A DNA stretch of 33,140 nucleotides from Candidatus Zixiibacteriota bacterium (GCA_040752595.1 JBFMGX010000027.1:1-33140), one strand, 5' to 3'. Shown: positions 1-8,027, numbered from the stretch's first letter. The notes: a model not told the origin generated them from the sequence alone. Numbers and translations are program-made.

Positions 1-92
1 ATCGACGGGCATCGCCAGATGGCAGAACTCGTCAACCAGAAATGGCATCTCGCCGCGTAACAATGCCGGATGCCTGAAGCCGAAAGGATACG

Positions 93-1066
93 TCAGGAGA
101 TTTTCAACAAGAAGCGGGACGCCGCCTGTTGCACAATTGGGAGAGCAACTCCCGACTTGGCGAGTAAGCTGCCGAAGGTGTGACGCAACGCGTGAATCGA
201 AGTCATATCTTTCACGTGAGCCCTCTTCGCGATTCGCATTAATCGTCTTCGGATATCGCTCGTGAGAGCCGGTTTGCCATCAATTGTGAAGACGTAGGGA
301 ACTCCCGGCTTGCGCGTGGCACGAAGGTGCAGGAGAAGGTCTTTCATGTCCGAGTTCATCGGGATATCACGTTCCCCGGTCTTGGGCCTCCAGTCCGCCT
401 TATGACGGATCCGAATCATCCCGGGTCAAAATCAATGTCGTCCCAGACCAGATGCTCAAGTTCTCCACGACGCATTCCCGTGAGGAGGAAGCCAAGGATG
501 ATTGAGCGCATGTCCCGGGGGCTGCTTTCGAGCAAAGCCATAGCCTCCTCCCTGGAAAGGAACCGAAGTGGCTTGGCGTCCGTGACCTTCTGGGATTTCA
601 CACCGTCCGTGGGGTTCTTTGAGGTCAGCTCCCACTTGATTCCGTAATTGAAGATGGTCCGTAGCGCTTTGATCTCGAAGTTCATGCTCTTCGTCTTTGG
701 TGGACGTGATCCCGCCAATCGGAATTGACGAAACTCCTCGATCACTCCTGTGGTGACGTGTGAGCACAGCTGTATCAAGCGCTTTGATCGCAGGAATTCA
801 GTGAAGCGGTCGACGACATCTTGGTACCGGCGCGCGGATCTGGGTGCAATGTTGGCTCGCGCATAGTCGCCAAAACGCGATAGGAGCACTTCGACCGTCA
901 CGTCTTTGCGGTCCAAGCCGTACTCCCCCCTGACCAGCTTACCTTCAAGGTCCCTGAGGATCTCAGTGGCTAGCCGCTTGCTGCTTCCAACGATCTGGCG
1001 GACCCGCACACCGTGTCGAGTGGCGTCAACCTGCCAGTTCTTCCCGATTTTTCTGATTGAACCCAT
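93..1066 (-). pseudogene. Tyrosine recombinase (phage/island integrase), frameshifted and 3'-truncated
   Basis: The first reading frame (1066 down to 416) holds an N-terminal SAM-like core-binding domain and the start of the catalytic domain, including the first catalytic arginine in TGMRRGELEHL. It stops at a TGA after IDFDPG. A second frame overlapping by 4 bases (419 down to 93) continues without loss of homology with MIRIRHKADWRPKTGERDIP and then HALRHTFGSLL, the conserved HxxR box. One indel at the CCCGGG run therefore splits the gene. After GVALPIVQ the sequence leaves the family pattern and stops, so the late His/Trp box and the nucleophilic tyrosine are missing. The start ATG at 1066 has a GGAG 5 bases upstream. 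The gene begins about 100 bp from the 3' end of tRNA-Asp, which fits an integrated element using that tRNA as its attachment site. A sequencing error could explain the frameshift but not the lost C-terminus. Confidence 0.85.
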
Positions 1067-1169
1067 ATCGACTCCGCGGCCTGTAAGTCAAATCCGCGTC
1101 AAATCGATATGGAAAAATGAGGGGCTTATCAATAACTTATTGTGGTTCTTTACGTTAATTTCGTCAAAA

Positions 1170-1247
1170 TGGCGGGGCCGACGAGACTCGAACTCGCGAC
1201 CTCCTGCGTGACAGGCAGGCGTTCTAACCAAACTGAACTACGACCCC
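1170..1247 (-). tRNA. tRNA-Asp (anticodon GTC)
   Basis: The minus strand folds as a standard cloverleaf. The acceptor GGGGTCG pairs with CGGCCCC, the D arm carries GTTC...GAAC, the anticodon stem CCTGC/GCAGG holds the loop CTGTCAC (anticodon GTC), and the T arm is GCGAG-TTCGAGT-CTCGT. Discriminator G and an encoded CCA follow (1170-1172). It closely matches the E. coli tRNA-Asp layout. Its 3' end faces the decayed integrase and is the likely attachment site. Confidence 0.97.
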
Positions 1248-1324
1248 GCGCTTCCTTTGTCCTGATGTGCCACTCTGCAGATCACGTCGCCGGCATTTCC
1301 CTGTCGTCCTTCCGGACCCTTCTC

Positions 1325-1402
1325 TGGTGGGCGGTACCGGATTCGAACCAGTGACCCCCTGCTTGTAAGGCAGGTGCTCTGAACCAACTGAGCTAACCGC
1401 CC
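1325..1402 (-). tRNA. tRNA-Val (anticodon TAC)
   Basis: The minus strand gives acceptor GGGCGGT paired with ACCGCCC, anticodon stem CCTGC/GCAGG with loop CTTACAA (anticodon TAC), T arm ACTGG-TTCGAAT-CCGGT, discriminator A and encoded CCA. It lies 77 bp upstream of tRNA-Asp on the same strand, so the two are probably one transcript. Confidence 0.97.
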
Positions 1403-1460
1403 TGCCGGGATCAAACCCTGTTCTGTCCGACGGCCGCAGACCTACCGCTGCATCGGCAGC

Positions 1461-1727
1461 TCAACCTTCCGGTTTCGACGCCGTGCCCGGAGTCTCATCC
1501 TTGCCGCGATAGAGGATCGCCACCGGCAGGATGACGCAATACCCCACGACCAGCAGGATCGGAGCCAGCGTGATCGACCCCTGCGACAAGGCCAGATACC
1601 CGAGCACGATCACCGCCAAACCGGCCAGAAAGATGTAGTAGTTCCTCTTCGTGAACGGGAGCCCCCCGGGCTTCTTTTTCTGCGCCGTGCGACCACGGCC
1701 CGGCGATTTGGTATCCGATTGTGCCAT
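1461..1727 (-). CDS. Small two-helix inner-membrane protein (DUF3098-like)
   Basis: This is an 88-residue protein. A basic, Lys/Arg-rich N-terminus (about 25 residues) precedes two hydrophobic segments, YYIFLAGLAVIVLGYLAL and ITLAPILLVVGYCVILPVAIL, and a short polar tail. The pattern 'LPF-K-NY' followed by two helices resembles the small membrane proteins grouped as DUF3098 in FCB bacteria, whose function is unknown. I chose the ATG at 1727; an in-frame TTG lies two codons upstream and no strong ribosome site separates them. The gene sits directly upstream of the tRNA-Val/tRNA-Asp pair on the same strand and may share their transcript. Confidence 0.65.
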   Translation of the reverse strand: MAQSDTKSPGRGRTAQKKKPGGLPFTKRNYYIFLAGLAVIVLGYLALSQGSITLAPILLVVGYCVILPVAILYRGKDETPGTASKPEG

Positions 1728-1733
1728 CGTCAA

Positions 1734-2070
1734 GCCCCGTCAAGGAATGCAAAACGCCCTCAAAGTCAAGCGCTATCCCCCTCCACCAATGATACCCCCC
1801 TCACCCCGAGTCACCGACGGTTCCATCGGCAGAGTTGTGCGTGAGCATGATCAGGAAGCACAGCGTCTGTCCATAGAATCACTTGGCATGCGCACAATGT
1901 GCCTCTGAAGATCCCCGTGTGCGCTCCGATCGGTACATGCCTGACCCGCAACGTGCAAATCGACCCAAGCCGCAAATGGTAATCACTTGACAGTCAATGT
2001 GTTAGGTCTTGGCATTGGCCATGCTTTGTCTGACGGTGGAGTCCGTATGCGCGCAAACAAGGGAGGAAGA
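1734..2070. other. Non-coding stretch between divergent genes
   Basis: No convincing gene is visible. A TTGACA at 1987-1992 inside the short palindrome TTGACAGTCAA could be a -35 element for the gene at 2071, but no good -10 box follows at the usual distance. The remainder shows nothing recognisable. Confidence 0.4.
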
Positions 2071-2508
2071 ATGACAAGACGAATCATCATCACCATGACC
2101 GTGATCATGCTCGCAGTCGGTGTTCTCTCCGCCACGGCGGAGGCCCATCGCGGGTTTTGGGGTGGCAGATCCAAAGGTATGACCATGAGGGCCGGACGGC
2201 ACATCACCCTGTCCAAGTACAGAGTCATGCCTGGTTCCCGTCTCGGTCCGCGGAACTGCGTCGGATTCAATCGCACCGAACGTATGGCATTCCACAAGGT
2301 CGGTCCGCTTGGTCGCGCCGCCGAGAGAGCTTGGGCGCCACACCGTGGCTTCAATCGCGCCGAACGTATTGCAGTTCACCGGTTCGGCCCACGCGACGGC
2401 ACGGGATACCGTGCAAGAGCCCTTGGTCGCGGCAACTTCGGACCCGGCGTCTGTGATGGCACCGGGCCGAGAGGTTTCCGGCCGCACGGTCTGCGCCGGA
2501 GTTGGTGA
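2071..2508 (+). CDS. Secreted, very basic protein with an internal duplication; function unknown
   Basis: This 145-residue protein starts with a clear Sec signal peptide (MTRRIIITMTVIMLAVGVLS then ATAEA, predicted cleavage before HRGFW). The mature part is rich in Arg, Gly and His. Two copies of a unit of about 14 residues occur, FNRTERMAFHKVGP and FNRAERIAVHRFGP, also recognisable at DNA level. The start is set by GGGAGGAAG at 2061-2069, just before the ATG at 2071; the frame stays open further upstream, but that part covers a TTGACA box and lacks a ribosome site. A hairpin terminator follows the stop. No family is recognised. It could be a periplasmic or surface protein that binds polyanions, but that rests only on charge. 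Confidence 0.6.
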   Translation: MTRRIIITMTVIMLAVGVLSATAEAHRGFWGGRSKGMTMRAGRHITLSKYRVMPGSRLGPRNCVGFNRTERMAFHKVGPLGRAAERAWAPHRGFNRAERIAVHRFGPRDGTGYRARALGRGNFGPGVCDGTGPRGFRPHGLRRSW

Positions 2509-2541
2509 CCATCGGGTATCAGAAGCAGAATGAGCAAACAG

Positions 2542-2575
2542 GAGACCCTCCCGTTCACGGGCGGGTCTCTTCTTT
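2542..2575 (+). terminator. Rho-independent terminator
   Basis: GAGACCC (2542-2548) pairs with GGGTCTC (2563-2569), and CCCG/CGGG extends the stem inside after one mismatch. The hairpin is followed by TTCTTTC. It ends the transcript of the basic secreted protein and lies between that gene and the convergent gmhA. Confidence 0.8.
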
Positions 2576-2617
2576 CATGGCGGTCTCCGCAGTGCCTGGG
2601 CTGTCGACGGGTCCAGG

Positions 2618-3214
2618 TCAACCGAAGGCGTCCTCCAGCCACTCGCACCACAGATGCAGGCATAATCCATGCACTTCCTGAATGCGCTGCGTGTTGGCGG
2701 AGGGGACAACGATGGCACAGTCAACCAAGGGCTGCAACTGACCGCCGCCTTTGCCGAGAAGGGCGACAGTACCGGCCAGCATCTTACGTGCTGCGGCTGC
2801 CGCAGCGAGGAGATTGGGCGAATTACCGGATGTTGACAACATCAGGACGAGGTCGCCACTCTGAGCCCGCGCCTCAACCTGACGCGCGAAGATCTGCTCG
2901 AACCCGAAGTCATTGGCTGCCGCCGTGAGCGTGGAGGTATCGGTCGTCAACGCGGTCGCCGGCAACGGTCGACGGCGTGAGTGCGCATCCAGCCGCACGA
3001 CCAGTTCGGTGACGAAATGCTGCGCATCGGCGGCCGAACCGCCATTGCCGCACACATGGATCTGGCGCCCGCGCTGAAACGTATCACGCAGCATCTCATA
3101 CCCGCGCCACAGATCGGCAAACGACTCGGCGATCAGACGTTCCGCGGCCTGTTGCAAGTCGCGAACGGCCGACTGCGCCATCCGCAAGGCAGTATCACGG
3201 TCGAGGGATTCCAT
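2618..3214 (-). CDS. gmhA: Phosphoheptose (sedoheptulose 7-phosphate) isomerase
   Basis: GmhA converts sedoheptulose 7-phosphate to D-glycero-manno-heptose 7-phosphate, the first step of ADP-heptose synthesis for the LPS inner core, in the cytosol. The 198-residue length is typical. Visible motifs are the phosphate loop CGNGGSAADAQH (55-66), TTDTSTLTAAANDFGFEQIF, the SIS-domain loop LSTSGNSPN, and TQRIQEVH near the end. By alignment with the E. coli enzyme the zinc ligands correspond to H66, E70, Q169 and H177, all present. It is the last gene of the minus-strand series after alaS and the GGGP-synthase-like gene, and it supports a heptose-containing outer membrane. The region upstream of the start carries a REP-like palindrome and no strong ribosome site. 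Confidence 0.93.
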   Translation of the reverse strand: MESLDRDTALRMAQSAVRDLQQAAERLIAESFADLWRGYEMLRDTFQRGRQIHVCGNGGSAADAQHFVTELVVRLDAHSRRRPLPATALTTDTSTLTAAANDFGFEQIFARQVEARAQSGDLVLMLSTSGNSPNLLAAAAAARKMLAGTVALLGKGGGQLQPLVDCAIVVPSANTQRIQEVHGLCLHLWCEWLEDAFG

Positions 3215-3238
3215 CAGTTACCCATAGGGACAATCAAA

Positions 3239-3264
3239 CATGGGTCTGAAGACCCATGGCACCA
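3239..3264 (+). repeat. REP-like palindrome, GGGTCT family (variant CATGGGTCT)
   Basis: CATGGGTCT-GA-AGACCCATG (3239-3258) is a perfect 9-bp inverted repeat followed by the family tail GCACCA. It differs from the other copies by a compensated change (CAC to CAT and GTG to ATG), so the pairing is kept. It lies between gmhA and the GGGP-synthase-like gene. A degenerate half of the other palindrome family (GCCATACGCCCCTAC, 3284-3299) follows immediately. Confidence 0.85.
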
Positions 3265-3295
3265 AGAGAATGGTGGAGTGTATTGCCATACGCCC

Positions 3296-4066
3296 CTACG
3301 TTTCCGCTTCGACAACGATTGCCGTCCTGTGCGCCGCGTTCACAAGAGCGCGCAACAACTCAACCGAGCGGTCGCGTTCCAAGGCGGTACCCACGACCAC
3401 GAAATCCGCCCCGGCCTCGACGGCGTCGCGACAGGCCGCCGGTGTCTTGATCCCACCGCCGACGATCAACGGAATGGCGATCTGTGCGCGCACCGCAGCG
3501 ATGACATCGGGCGCAATCGATCGCGCGGCGCCGGACCCCGCTTCGAGATAGACAAACGCCTGCCCCATATACTGTGCACACAGCGCATGATCGCAGATCG
3601 CGTCGAGTCCGCACTCCGGCAATGGCTCGGTGTTGCTGTGGTGTGCCACCGATGTCCGGGAGCCGGTGTCCACCAGGATGTACCCGGTGGGAATCGGCTC
3701 GATCCCATGGGCGCGAACCAACGGCGTTCCCCGGACCTGCTCCCCGACCAGATAGTCGGGATTCCGCCCGGAGAGCAAAGTCAAGAACAGAACGGCATCG
3801 ACATGCGGCGACACCTGCGCCGCCGAGCCGGGGAATAGTATCAACGGTAGTTGCGTCTGCCGACGCACACGCGCCACAATAGCATCGAAATCGGGATTTC
3901 CATCCTGCGAAGTGCCGATCAGGATCGCAGCGACACCATAGTCCTCGGCTTGCTCCCAACGGGGGTCCGGATGCGCCGGGTCGATCTTGTCAGGATCGAG
4001 CAGCCACAGAAGCCGCTGGCCTCGATGTCGAGCGGCAAGGAAACGCTGATGGACAGGACCGATCAT
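3296..4066 (-). CDS. Geranylgeranylglyceryl/heptaprenylglyceryl phosphate synthase family protein
   Basis: Family members join a polyprenyl diphosphate to sn-glycerol-1-phosphate, the first committed step of archaeal-type ether lipid synthesis; bacterial homologues occur in Bacillus (PcrB) and in FCB-group bacteria. The 256-residue TIM barrel shows the family motifs in order: LLDPDK (22-27), GTSQDG, LFPGS (77-81), SGRNPDY (99-105), PTGYIL (126-131), YLEAGSGA (173-180) and VGGGIK (202-207). These are the phosphate and G1P binding loops. I chose ATG 4066; an upstream GTG at 4099 falls inside a palindrome. The TAG stop is supplied by a TAGGGGCG repeat. The gene sits between alaS and gmhA on the same strand. 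Family assignment is strong; which prenyl chain is used cannot be told. Confidence 0.9.
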   Translation of the reverse strand: MIGPVHQRFLAARHRGQRLLWLLDPDKIDPAHPDPRWEQAEDYGVAAILIGTSQDGNPDFDAIVARVRRQTQLPLILFPGSAAQVSPHVDAVLFLTLLSGRNPDYLVGEQVRGTPLVRAHGIEPIPTGYILVDTGSRTSVAHHSNTEPLPECGLDAICDHALCAQYMGQAFVYLEAGSGAARSIAPDVIAAVRAQIAIPLIVGGGIKTPAACRDAVEAGADFVVVGTALERDRSVELLRALVNAAHRTAIVVEAET

Positions 4067-4080
4067 GGAGATGGTAGACG

Positions 4081-4106
4081 GTGCGTGCAAAGCACGCACC
4101 CTACGG
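4081..4106. repeat. Palindrome of the TAGGG-ended family
   Basis: GTGCGTGC-AAA-GCACGCAC (4081-4099) is a perfect 8-bp inverted repeat followed by CCTACGG. Read on the minus strand it begins TAGGGTGCGTGC, and that TAG is the stop codon of alaS. It fills most of the gap between alaS and the GGGP-synthase-like gene. Confidence 0.8.
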
Positions 4107-6680
4107 CTTGATCAGGGAACGGATGTGTTCGATGACCACTGACTTCAATCGCTCCGGATCGCCAAGCGTGATCTTTCCCTGAGCGAAGTCCGGTCTTCCT
4201 CCGCCCTTGCCACCCAGATCCCTGGCGACAGCATTGAGAAGCTTGTTAGCGTGGAGCCCTGCCGAAGTGGCGGGCGCGCTGCTGGATGTGACTGCTTCCC
4301 CAGTTCCAGTATATATGAAGGTCACACGTGGATCAGCCCACCCCTTGGCTTCATCGGCAATGGCCTTGGCATCGGCGAGCGAACCGTTTTCTACAAAATG
4401 GACAAGAAGCTCAACGTTGAGACCAGGCACCTTCTCGTACGTCAGCGTCGAACCCGCGCCACTGGCGAGCCGGCGTCGTGCCTGTTCCAGTTCGCTCTTC
4501 AGGGTGCGAATCTCACTCAATGCGGATTCGATGCGATCCAGCACTCGATCCGGCGATGTCTTCAACAACTCGGCGGCGCGACCGATGGTTGCGCCGTCGG
4601 TTTGTGCTTTCTCATAAGCCGCCTCGCCGGTGATGGCCTCGATGCGACGTATTCCCGCCGCAACGCCGGTCTCGGCCGTGATACGGAACTGCCCGATCTC
4701 TCCCGTTGTCGCTACGTGTGTCCCGCCGCACAGTTCCGCCGAGTAGTCGCCGATCTTCACCACGCGCACGATGTCGCCGTACTTCTCGCCAAACAACGCG
4801 GTCACACCGTCGGCCAGCGCCTTCTGGTGCTCGGTGTGATAGGGTGAAAGCGGCGTGTTGGCCAGAATCTCCCGGTTGACGATCGCTTCAACTTGTTCAT
4901 TCTGTTCCGATGTCATCGGCCCAGTGTGGGCAAAGTCGAAGCGCAAACGATCCGGTGCCACCAGCGACCCGGCCTGATGAACATGATCGCCAAGAACGAT
5001 CCGCAGTGCCTTGTGCAGGAGATGCGTGGCAGTATGATTCCGCTGGATCATCCGGCGGCGCGACGCATCGACCGTGGCGGTGACCGTCTGGCCAACCGAG
5101 CCACGCGCCTTCCCCCGCACGACCCGTCCATGATGCACGATTGCCCGATCGACCTTCTCCATGCTCTCGACTTGGAAGGCGAAGTCATCGCCGCGCGTGA
5201 TCTCGCCTGTGTCGTCGATCTGCCCGCCGGCTTCGGCATAGAACGGCGTCCGGTCCAGGATGATCGCCGTCTCATCATCGGCAACCCAGAGCAGAGTCGC
5301 GTCGAGCGCGAGGGCCTCGTAGACAAACTGCGATTCATAATGCAGCCCGCCCGCCTTGGAGACCGTCTGGTCCTTGAACGCCGCCTCGGCACGCGAACGG
5401 GCACGTTGATCCGCCAGCGCCTTCTCGAAGCCGTTTACATCAACGGTCAGACCCGCCTCGCGGGCCAGAAGCTCGGTCAGATCGAGCGGAAAACCGAAAG
5501 TGTCATACAGACGGAAGGCCTCGTCGCCCGGAATCACGCCATTGGACGCCTGGGCCTTCGCCGATGCGAACCGCGCCAGCCCGGCATCGAGCGTCTGATC
5601 GAACCGCGCTTCTTCCGCTTCGATGACGTGCACGACATGATCGCGGCGGGTCCTGATCTCGGGATACGCGTCGCCCATCAGATCGATCGCGCGATCGACG
5701 AACCGGTGCAGAAACGGCTCATGGTAGCCGAGCGTGGCGCCGTGGCGTGCGGCGCGACGCAGGATACGCCGCAGCACATACCCGGCGCCGTCATTGCCGG
5801 GCATCCCGCCATCGGCAATGGTGAAGACCAACCCGCGCAGATGATCGGCGCAGACCCGATGCGGAACTCCATTCGGACCCGGGTCGTAGGCGACACCCGA
5901 ATCCTGAGCGAGCGCCTGGACAATCGGCTGAAACAGATCGGTGTCGTAGTTGGTGTGTTTCCCCTGCACCACCGATACCAACCGCTCGAATCCCATCCCG
6001 GTGTCGACCGACGGCTTGGGCAACGGTAGCAGTGATCCGTCCGGCTGCCGGTTGAATTGCATGAAGACCAGATTCCAGATTTCGAGATAGCGGTCGCAGT
6101 CGCAGTTGACCGTGCAGGTCGGTTGCCCACACCCATACTCTGGACCGAAGTCGTAATGGACCTCGGAGCACGGTCCGCACGGGCCGACGTCCCCCATCGA
6201 CCAGTAGTTGTACTGTTCGCCGAAGCGCCGCACGCGATGTCCCAACTCCGGTGCGGTCTTGCGCCACAGCGCCTCGGCCTCGTCATCGTCGGTGTAGACC
6301 GTCGCCCACAAACGCTCGACGTCGAGTCCCATGACCTTCGTCAGGAATTCCCACGCGTATGCGATCGCGTCCTTCTTAAAGTAGTCGCCAAAGGAGAAAT
6401 TCCCGAGCATCTCAAAGAACGTGTGGTGACGCGGTGTGACGCCGACGTTCTCCAGATCGTTGTGCTTGCCGGAGACGCGAAAGCACTTCTGCGAGGAGCA
6501 GGCGGTCGTGTAGGGGCGCTTCTCCTGACCGAGAAAGACCAGCTTGAATTGGTTCATCCCCGCATTGGTGAACAACAGCGAGGGATCATCGCGAATCAGG
6601 AGCGACGATGACGGCACCACGGCATGGCCGCGGGCCGCGAAGTAGTCGAGGAATGTTCTGCGGATGTTGGCAGCGGTCAT
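4101..6680 (-). CDS. alaS: Alanyl-tRNA synthetase
   Basis: AlaS charges tRNA-Ala with alanine and edits mischarged Ser/Gly. The 859-residue protein has the full bacterial layout: N-terminal class II catalytic domain (RVSGKHNDLENVG, HHTFFEMLGNFSFGDYFK), tRNA-recognition region, editing domain with zinc-site motifs HTATHLLH (H549, H553) and CGGTH (C651, H655), and a C-terminal C-Ala/oligomerisation region with GGKGGGRPDFAQG. I chose the ATG at 6680 (MTAANIRRTFLDYF), which matches the family N-terminus; 28 further in-frame codons upstream are probably untranslated. recX ends 96 bp upstream on the same strand, giving the recX-alaS order known from E. coli. The stop codon lies in a palindromic repeat. 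Confidence 0.98.
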   Translation of the reverse strand: MTAANIRRTFLDYFAARGHAVVPSSSLLIRDDPSLLFTNAGMNQFKLVFLGQEKRPYTTACSSQKCFRVSGKHNDLENVGVTPRHHTFFEMLGNFSFGDYFKKDAIAYAWEFLTKVMGLDVERLWATVYTDDDEAEALWRKTAPELGHRVRRFGEQYNYWSMGDVGPCGPCSEVHYDFGPEYGCGQPTCTVNCDCDRYLEIWNLVFMQFNRQPDGSLLPLPKPSVDTGMGFERLVSVVQGKHTNYDTDLFQPIVQALAQDSGVAYDPGPNGVPHRVCADHLRGLVFTIADGGMPGNDGAGYVLRRILRRAARHGATLGYHEPFLHRFVDRAIDLMGDAYPEIRTRRDHVVHVIEAEEARFDQTLDAGLARFASAKAQASNGVIPGDEAFRLYDTFGFPLDLTELLAREAGLTVDVNGFEKALADQRARSRAEAAFKDQTVSKAGGLHYESQFVYEALALDATLLWVADDETAIILDRTPFYAEAGGQIDDTGEITRGDDFAFQVESMEKVDRAIVHHGRVVRGKARGSVGQTVTATVDASRRRMIQRNHTATHLLHKALRIVLGDHVHQAGSLVAPDRLRFDFAHTGPMTSEQNEQVEAIVNREILANTPLSPYHTEHQKALADGVTALFGEKYGDIVRVVKIGDYSAELCGGTHVATTGEIGQFRITAETGVAAGIRRIEAITGEAAYEKAQTDGATIGRAAELLKTSPDRVLDRIESALSEIRTLKSELEQARRRLASGAGSTLTYEKVPGLNVELLVHFVENGSLADAKAIADEAKGWADPRVTFIYTGTGEAVTSSSAPATSAGLHANKLLNAVARDLGGKGGGRPDFAQGKITLGDPERLKSVVIEHIRSLIKP

Positions 6681-6776
6681 GACGTGTCCCGGGAATTCCC
6701 AAAACGCACAAATAACGCTCCGGGAGAAGAGAACGCAAGATTCCCGCTCTGGTTTCCCGTTCACAGAGCGCCACGC

Positions 6777-7409
6777 TCAGAGCCACTCGGGGAAATGCGC
6801 CGCCAGCACGGCGCGGACGTCATCATAGGCGAAACCGCGCCGGGCCAGAAAACTGAGGAGACGGTGCTTGACCTTCTCCTTGTTGCCACCGGAGGCAGTC
6901 AGGCGGGGCAGCCGGGCGGCGATCAACTCGCGCAATGCCTCGCGTTCGTCCGTCGGCGTGTACTGTCCTATCGCCCGACCAATCTCGGATTCACCGATTC
7001 CCCTCTGTTTCAATTCATATACAAGGGCCAAACGCCCACGGGGAGAGAGCCGTCGCCGCGTCCCGACCCAGGCATCGGCGAACCGCGCATCACTCTGCAG
7101 ACCATCGGCTTCGATCTTCCCCAACACCGCGTCGATCAAGGCCGGGGAAAACCGCTTGCGTCGCAACCCGGCCGCCAACTCGGCGCGCGACCGCTCACGC
7201 CGGGCCAGAAGCGCAATCGCCGCCTCGCGAATGGCTATCATCTCCAATTCCCGACGCCGCTCCGCCGAGAGAACCTCTCCCTCGGTCACGTCCTGCGCGA
7301 GAATGACCTTGCGCGACAATTCGAACGCGTACATTCCGTCGATGTACACACGTACGCGTCCCGGCCGGGCAGGATGGGTTGAAAGGGCGGTGATGGTGGA
7401 TTCATGCAT
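6777..7409 (-). CDS. recX: Regulatory protein RecX
   Basis: RecX binds RecA filaments and limits recombinase activity. The 210-residue protein is made of the helical repeats of the family: an N-terminal beta-rich segment (VRVYIDGMYAFELSRKVI), then AIREAAIALLARRERSRAELAAGL, IDAVLGKIEADGLQSDARFADAWV and KHRLLSFLARRGFAYDDVRAVL. Start ATG 7409 is chosen because the frame upstream of it is made of REP-like repeat sequence. recX lies between recA and alaS, as in proteobacteria, but about 2 kb of palindrome-flanked DNA separates it from recA, so it is no longer directly downstream of recA. Confidence 0.9.
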   Translation of the reverse strand: MHESTITALSTHPARPGRVRVYIDGMYAFELSRKVILAQDVTEGEVLSAERRRELEMIAIREAAIALLARRERSRAELAAGLRRKRFSPALIDAVLGKIEADGLQSDARFADAWVGTRRRLSPRGRLALVYELKQRGIGESEIGRAIGQYTPTDEREALRELIAARLPRLTASGGNKEKVKHRLLSFLARRGFAYDDVRAVLAAHFPEWL

Positions 7410-7425
7410 GAGAAGCTCTTTGTGC

Positions 7426-7498
7426 CACGGGTCTTCAGACCCGTGTCTGGCAGTCCTCCATGGTGGAAAACACGGGTCCAAAAGAGACCCGTGGCACC
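7426..7498. repeat. Inverted pair of REP-like palindromes (BIME-like)
   Basis: Copy one is CACGGGTCT-TC-AGACCCGTG at 7426-7445, preceded by GTGC, so it points to the minus strand. Copy two is CACGGGTC-CAAAAGA-GACCCGTG at 7471-7493, followed by GCACC, so it points to the plus strand. The two face away from each other with 25 bp between them, the arrangement seen in bacterial interspersed mosaic elements. They sit between recX and the REP-associated transposase. Confidence 0.9.
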
Positions 7499-7508
7499 AG
7501 ATTGGGGA

Positions 7509-8027
7509 TCAGCTGATCTCATCCATCGCCAAATCGTAGTCTGGCCATCCGGCCCAGAAATGCGCGCTCGACCAGCGCCATTCAGTTGCCTCGGCAACAA
7601 GTCCCCTTCTCACCGGGTTGTTGTGAATGTAGGCCGCCAGTTCAGTGGCTCTGCCCGGGTCAGAGACGTTTTGATCAAACCCCGGTCCTGCCTGCCAGAA
7701 TGACAGCGCGGAGTAGCCCGTTTCCTGGAGGCGATTCAACGCATGAAAGCCCACGTTCCGTTTCAGTGCACGAAGAAACTCCGAAATGGAGTGATCGTCC
7801 TTCCGCGGACGAACCAATAGATGAACATGGTCGGGCATGATGACATAGGCCCACAGATCGTATTCGAGCGTGTCGCGGGTCGTCGCGAGTTGTCGTACGA
7901 ATAGAAGCCGGATCACGTCGTCGACAAGCAGCGGGCGCCGCTGATAACAGGAGAATGTCAGGAAGTGCGCGTGACCGGGGACATTGTAGTGCCGGATCGT
8001 CTTCCTGTGTGCTGGTTGCGTGTCCAT
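7509..8027 (-). CDS. REP-associated tyrosine transposase (RAYT), IS200/IS605-like Y1 family
   Basis: The 172-residue single-domain protein is a Y1-type HUH enzyme that cuts and joins single-stranded DNA at hairpins. It shows the N-terminal RRHYNVPGHAHFLTFSCY-type start (here IRHYNVPGHAHFLTFSC), the HUH motif in MPDHVHLLVRP (H67, H69) and the catalytic-tyrosine helix AAYIHNNPVRRGLV (Y133), followed by WRWSSAHFW, a typical RAYT tail. All catalytic residues are present, so it may be active. It lies among multiple copies of a GGGTCT palindrome inside the recA-recX gap. Family members are thought to spread or maintain REP sequences, which makes these palindromes its probable substrate; that link is inferred from position. 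Confidence 0.93.
   Translation of the reverse strand: MDTQPAHRKTIRHYNVPGHAHFLTFSCYQRRPLLVDDVIRLLFVRQLATTRDTLEYDLWAYVIMPDHVHLLVRPRKDDHSISEFLRALKRNVGFHALNRLQETGYSALSFWQAGPGFDQNVSDPGRATELAAYIHNNPVRRGLVAEATEWRWSSAHFWAGWPDYDLAMDEIS

Noticed and set aside
1983-2354. Minus-strand frames opposite the basic secreted protein
   Set aside because: The plus-strand gene has a signal peptide, ribosome site and terminator; the opposite frames have none of these.
2981-3838. Plus-strand open frame spanning gmhA and the GGGP-synthase-like gene
   Set aside because: It crosses two well-supported genes and their palindromic spacer and shows no protein family features.
4893-6029. Long open frame on the plus strand opposite alaS
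   Set aside because: It mirrors the codon pattern of alaS in a GC-rich genome, has no ribosome site or family motif, and lies entirely inside a confident gene.
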